Shown one piece after another: positions 13,968-17,093 of a stretch of DNA of 17,093 nt. How positions within the stretch are numbered: the stretch's first letter is position 1; each line of letters starts with the position of its first letter. Position numbers and translations under genes: made by a program. The stretch lies in the NCBI GenBank assembly GCA_030642205.1, contig DAOWOF010000021.1, forward strand, positions 1 to 17,093, read 5' to 3'. The notes below the pieces were generated by a model that was not told the origin of the DNA, did not search any database, and saw only the letters and a list, made by a program, of their open reading frames with translations. The DNA comes from Desulfobacteraceae bacterium. Its GTDB lineage: Bacteria; Desulfobacterota; DSM-4660; Desulfatiglandales; Desulfatiglandaceae.

Positions 13968-14984
13968 ATGGAAGATATTCTAATAGGTAACCATCCTTTG
14001 ATTCAAAAAAATCGGGAACTTATTTCAATGGTTTCCGATACAGCCTTTAATGTGCTGATCCTGGGAGAGACAGGAACTGGCAAGGGAGTCGTAGCTAGAC
14101 TTCTTCATCAGACTTCATCCAGGCATAATCAAAGATTTATAATGGTAAATTGTGCTGCTTTGCCATATACACTTTTGGAAAGTGAGCTGTTTGGGTATGA
14201 AAAAGGAGCCTTTACAGGGGCATCAAAATCAAAACTAGGAAAATTTGAGATTGCTTCGGATGGAACAATCCTGTTGGATGAGATAGGTGATATGCCTATC
14301 TCAATCCAGGCTAAATTATTACAAGTTCTCCAAAATAACGAGTTTAATAGATTGGGGGGCACGAAGGATATTAAGGTTAATACCTGGGTAATTGCTTGTA
14401 CAAATCATGACCTTGAAAAAGACATTAAAGAACGTCGTTTCAGAGAAGATTTATATTTCCGGCTCAATATAATAAAAATCGAAATGCCACCTTTATCCAA
14501 GAGAAAGGAAGATGTTCCATTATTGTCAGATTATTTTATCAAGAAATACCAAAAGGAAATGAATCTCGATAAAACTTTTAGGCTTAATGGAAATCTTCAA
14601 CAGTTATTTCAAGACTATCATTGGCCTGGGAATGTAAGAGAACTTTCTAATATAATGTTAAAATTGATGGTAGGAGAAGATCCTTACAAGATTAAACACG
14701 AGCTTCTGAAAAATATGGAGATCGATGCTTTAACCAGGGGAAAATATCCTTCAGGCAATTTAAAGCCCTCTGAACAAACTGAAATTAAAGATAGTAAAAC
14801 AATTGAGATTAAATCCCTAAAAGAAGTCAAAGCTGATGCATCTGAACATATTGAAAAAAGGGCTATTCGGCATGCTTTAAATCTAACACATTGGAATAAA
14901 AGGAAAGCTGCTCAATTGCTTAAAATCAGTTATAAGACCCTTTTTTATAAAATGGATAATCTTGGGATTGAAAAAACCAGGTAG
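13968..14984 (+). CDS. Sigma-54-dependent activator without a sensory domain
   Basis: A 338-residue enhancer-binding protein made only of AAA+ and helix-turn-helix domains. The AAA+ region (about 4-240) has Walker A GETGTGKG (33-40; Gly instead of the usual Glu after the lysine), NCAALP (61-66), GAFTGA (80-85), Walker B ILLDE (101-105), FREDLYFRLN (158-167) and sensor II WPGNVREL (219-226). A charged linker (about 250-293) leads to a Fis-type helix-turn-helix (294-335) whose recognition segment KAAQLLKISYKTL almost matches that of the preceding activator. With no receiver it resembles PspF in layout, so it should be active unless held by a partner. The start ATG 13968 lacks an evident ribosome site, but a stop codon 16 bases upstream (13950-13952) leaves no earlier in-frame option. 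Spacing of 256 bases and repeats suggest its own promoter. Confidence 0.9.
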   Translation: MEDILIGNHPLIQKNRELISMVSDTAFNVLILGETGTGKGVVARLLHQTSSRHNQRFIMVNCAALPYTLLESELFGYEKGAFTGASKSKLGKFEIASDGTILLDEIGDMPISIQAKLLQVLQNNEFNRLGGTKDIKVNTWVIACTNHDLEKDIKERRFREDLYFRLNIIKIEMPPLSKRKEDVPLLSDYFIKKYQKEMNLDKTFRLNGNLQQLFQDYHWPGNVRELSNIMLKLMVGEDPYKIKHELLKNMEIDALTRGKYPSGNLKPSEQTEIKDSKTIEIKSLKEVKADASEHIEKRAIRHALNLTHWNKRKAAQLLKISYKTLFYKMDNLGIEKTR

Positions 14985-15007
14985 CTCATTTAACATTATT
15001 ACCTGGT
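14976..15007. repeat. Inverted repeat across the stop codon of the second activator
   Basis: ACCAGGTA (14976-14983) and TACCTGGT (15000-15007) are perfect 8-base inverted copies around a 16-base AT-rich loop; the left arm includes the first bases of the TAG stop. It may be a weak terminator or transcript-end stabiliser, but no T-run follows and the right arm abuts the type II tip, so chance is possible. Confidence 0.3.
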
Positions 15008-15330
15008 GTCTGAACGAAAATCAGCCGTTTGGCCTTACCTAAGACGTGTAGAAAATTGTCAGATATTTTAGCTTGCTATATGTAGCCCTTCCGTAAAAAC
15101 CGGTACCATTTGTAAATGAAGTTCCTCTAATTTGTGAAGATCAATAGGTTTAGAGTTCTCTTTCTCTGCCCTTGCCTAATTTTTTTTCTTATAACCGATG
15201 CAACCTTTGAAGAATGTGGAGATTTTAACAACAGGAATACATTCAAGTATCTTGAGGATTAAAATTTAAAGCCTGACGCTGAAATTGGGCAGATAAGTGC
15301 AGATTTTGAAAGGGAATATTTTCCAGGGTC
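15007..15330. repeat. Type II palindromic element, copy D (split or decayed)
   Basis: The left tip TGTCTGAACGAAAATCAG (15007-15024) matches copy B's left end. The core 15222-15265, read on the minus strand, matches 3547-3589 of copy A with a few changes and one indel. The right arm 15272-15330 (CTGACGCTGAAATTGGGC, AGATAAGTGCAGATTTTGAA) matches copy B but has a worn outer tip. About 200 bases of unrelated sequence stand between left tip and core. This takes up most of the 467-base spacer before the export gene. I see no complete gene in it. Confidence 0.6.
15068..15223 (-). pseudogene. Possible coding relic inside the repeat-bounded spacer
   Basis: On the minus strand, one frame reads through about 50 codons ending at TAA 15068-15070 with a single internal TAG. 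After that TAG the peptide continues ARAEKENSKPIDLHKLEELH and ends FTEGLHIAS; before it come STFFKGCIGYKKKN. The composition is protein-like, but there is no start codon and the upstream part of the frame is type II repeat core. I do not recognise a family. It could equally be chance. Confidence 0.15.
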
Positions 15331-15451
15331 TCACCAACAGAAATTGGGGTTGTAACCAAAAAAGCTTAAAGGAAAAAATAATTCTGCCAATATATCATTT
15401 AACTCAAAGAGATTATAAAAGGACTAACTGATTAGGGAGGTTTCTGAGTAT

Positions 15452-16018
15452 ATGAATACTGTTAAGCGGTGTTTCTTGATTATATTATTTGTTTTCACAT
15501 TTTCAATCACTTCAGCTAATGCTGGAACAAAAAGTTCTTCCTACAAAATTGGGGCCAGCGACATTTTAAATATTTATGTATGGATGGAACCTGACTTGAC
15601 CATGGATGTGACAGTTATGGCTGATGGGAGGATTGCTTTTCCATTGATTGGAGAGGTTATGGCATCTGGTTCCACTGTTAGCCTTTTAAAAAAGGCCATT
15701 GAAAAGGCATTAAAAAAATATATGGAAGCGCCTGAGGTTACAGTGATTGTAAGGGAGAGTCTCAGTCAAAAAATATATATAATAGGAAAGGTACATGGTC
15801 CAGGACAATATCCCTTAGCGCCTGATATGACTGTGCTTCAGGCCTTGGCGACTGCGGGTGGTTTTGCTGAATGGTCTGATACAAAGAATATCCTGATTAT
15901 TCGTAGAATTGAAGGGAAGGAGAAACAAATTTTTTTCAATTATAAGCAATTTATTTCAGGCAAAAAAATCGGGCAAAATATTCTGCTTGAACCAAAAGAT
16001 ACCATCGTTGTGCCCTAG
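15452..16018 (+). CDS. Polysaccharide export protein (Poly_export + one SLBB domain)
   Basis: A 188-residue exported protein. A signal peptide runs to about residue 24 (basic start, hydrophobic core, A-N-A cleavage site); there is no lipobox cysteine, so unlike Wza it should not be lipidated. A Poly_export domain follows (about 30-105; YKIGASDILNIYVW, then DGRIAFPLIGEV), then a single SLBB domain (about 108-155; IYIIGKVHGPGQYPL, LQALATAGGF). Wza-type proteins are about 350-380 residues with two SLBB domains and a C-terminal membrane helix; this short form is typical of exosortase-linked exopolysaccharide loci (the PEP-CTERM-associated export family). It would form part of the periplasmic or outer-membrane channel for polysaccharide. 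ATG 15452 follows GGGAGG at 15435-15440. The barrel gene 78 bases downstream is likely co-transcribed. Confidence 0.9.
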   Translation: MNTVKRCFLIILFVFTFSITSANAGTKSSSYKIGASDILNIYVWMEPDLTMDVTVMADGRIAFPLIGEVMASGSTVSLLKKAIEKALKKYMEAPEVTVIVRESLSQKIYIIGKVHGPGQYPLAPDMTVLQALATAGGFAEWSDTKNILIIRRIEGKEKQIFFNYKQFISGKKIGQNILLEPKDTIVVP

Positions 16019-16096
16019 TAAGCTATAATGAATTGTTACATTTCCTTAATTTTTTCTCACAAATATTTTGTGTGGCCATTATTTTTGGAGACTTAA

Positions 16097-17093
16097 ATGG
16101 AGTTTAAGAGTGAAAGATTGCTGAAAGTATTGTTTTTTATTTTTTCTTTAATGTTGGCATTTTTTACCATGTCTATGGCATGGGCAGATCTTAATATTGA
16201 ATTTTTACCAAGTATTTCCATCAGCCAGGAATATGATGATAATCTCTATTTGGATGACAGCGATGAAACATCAGACTATATTTCAACTGCCTCCCCGAGA
16301 GGGATCCTTAACCTGTCCACACAAACTTCCCAGATGGAGATTATGTATTCGCCCTCTTTTGTTAAGTATAATGAAATGGATAAGCATGATACCACCAGAC
16401 ATTCGGCATCATTAACCTTTACACGGCAGATAAACCAATATTGGAGTATTAATTGCAGTGAGAGATATATTAAATCAGAAGAACCGATTGAGGATATTGA
16501 TGATGTAAATGGTTTCCGGTCAGGACGAGATTCATACCAAAGGAATAATGGCAGGGCAAGTTTTTCATATCTTTTTGGTGCAGAAAGGGAACTTTCCATG
16601 GGATATCAGTATTCCTGGCTGGATAATAATTATGGAAATCGGGACCTCTCTTTACCAGACGATTCAATAGACGATTCGGAACGGATTGATAATGGTACAA
16701 CTCAACGGCCATTTTGTAATATTGATTATTGGTTTAATATAACAAACGGACTGGAACTTGATTATGAATTTGTAAAGGCTATTTTCTGGGGAGAGAATGC
16801 TTTTCCCGAGAATCCGGCCAATTATACAGGGCATTCTTTGGGAATTACCTATAAACATCGTTTTAGGCAAGATTCAATTGCCTTTGTCAAATCTGCTTTT
16901 ACGGAACGAGATTTTGATGAAGATACCAGCATATTTTCTCAGGATGATGATTATATTATATATGAACTAACAGCAGGTTTGGATCGATCTTTGTCGCAGT
17001 ATTATTCCTTGGCCTTTGATATTGGTTTTTTTACCCAGATTAATGATGTCAGGAATGATGAGTCAGGGATTATTTATTCTTTATCGGTAATAA
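16097..17093 (+). CDS. Outer-membrane beta-barrel protein of an exopolysaccharide locus (partial, cut at window end)
   Basis: ATG 16097 (GGAG at 16087-16090, six bases upstream) opens a frame that stays open for 332 codons to the window edge. A signal peptide of about 30 residues ends A-W-A before DLNIEF. The mature part begins with the phrase ISISQEYDDNLYLDD, typical of putative beta-barrel porins in deltaproteobacterial exopolysaccharide clusters (BBP2-like, or the PEP-CTERM-associated outer-membrane family), followed by repeated two-strand units with alternating aromatic or hydrophobic residues separated by Asp/Asn-rich turns, for example SASLTFTRQINQYWSI and GYQYSWLDNNYG. It would sit in the outer membrane and probably accompany the upstream export protein in polysaccharide secretion or assembly. 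The C-terminal strands are missing, so barrel size is unknown. Confidence 0.8.
   Translation, partial: MEFKSERLLKVLFFIFSLMLAFFTMSMAWADLNIEFLPSISISQEYDDNLYLDDSDETSDYISTASPRGILNLSTQTSQMEIMYSPSFVKYNEMDKHDTTRHSASLTFTRQINQYWSINCSERYIKSEEPIEDIDDVNGFRSGRDSYQRNNGRASFSYLFGAERELSMGYQYSWLDNNYGNRDLSLPDDSIDDSERIDNGTTQRPFCNIDYWFNITNGLELDYEFVKAIFWGENAFPENPANYTGHSLGITYKHRFRQDSIAFVKSAFTERDFDEDTSIFSQDDDYIIYELTAGLDRSLSQYYSLAFDIGFFTQINDVRNDESGIIYSLSVI

Noticed and set aside
15108..15119. CATTTGTAAATG dyad as an activator binding site
   Set aside because: A single 5-base-armed AT-rich dyad is expected by chance at this base composition, and no second copy was found nearby.
2086..15330. Multiple short repeats as a possible CRISPR array
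   Set aside because: The repeats are palindromic, dispersed over 13 kb, diverged, and not separated by regular spacers; no cas gene is present.
16276..16599. 107-codon minus-strand frame near the right end
   Set aside because: It is antisense to the open plus-strand beta-barrel gene, which has a signal peptide, ribosome site and family-like sequence.

Overview
This window probably comes from a Gram-negative, AT-rich member of the Desulfobacterota (deltaproteobacteria, most likely Desulfobacterales-like). That is an inference from gene content: a protein resembling the deltaproteobacterial DUF6178 group, many signalling proteins, a TPR lipoprotein of the exosortase-associated PrsT type, an outer-membrane polysaccharide exporter with a beta-barrel protein, and several families of short palindromic intergenic repeats. 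No rRNA, tRNA, CRISPR array, insertion sequence or phage gene was seen.

Left part (1-3465): the last 44 codons of a probable methyl-accepting chemotaxis protein on the plus strand, then three minus-strand genes: a large DUF6178-like protein of unknown function with a TTG start, the tRNA wobble 2'-O-methyltransferase TrmL, and a free-standing GAF-domain protein. A 638-base spacer rich in inverted repeats leads to a complete transketolase (4104-6122). A 756-base spacer follows, holding three repeat copies and one possible 53-codon gene.

Right part (6879-17093): a plus-strand cluster that looks like the regulatory front end of an exopolysaccharide locus. In order: a 21-repeat TPR lipoprotein; a receiver-only response regulator coupled to it by an ATGA overlap; a soluble FHA-GAF-PAS-histidine kinase-receiver hybrid; a sigma-54 activator whose receiver domain has lost its phosphorylation residues; a second sigma-54 activator with no sensory domain; a short periplasmic polysaccharide export protein (Poly_export plus one SLBB domain); and the start of an outer-membrane beta-barrel protein cut by the window edge. 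This order resembles exosortase/PEP-CTERM-linked exopolysaccharide loci, but no exosortase or PEP-CTERM protein lies inside the window.

The two main points for a second look are: (i) neither sigma-54 activator can be switched by ordinary receiver phosphorylation, although they sit beside a hybrid kinase and a normal receiver, and their DNA-recognition helices are nearly identical; (ii) every spacer longer than about 100 bases between genes from 2031 to 15451 holds at least one copy of four related-looking palindromic repeat types, often ending 20-50 bases before the next start codon.
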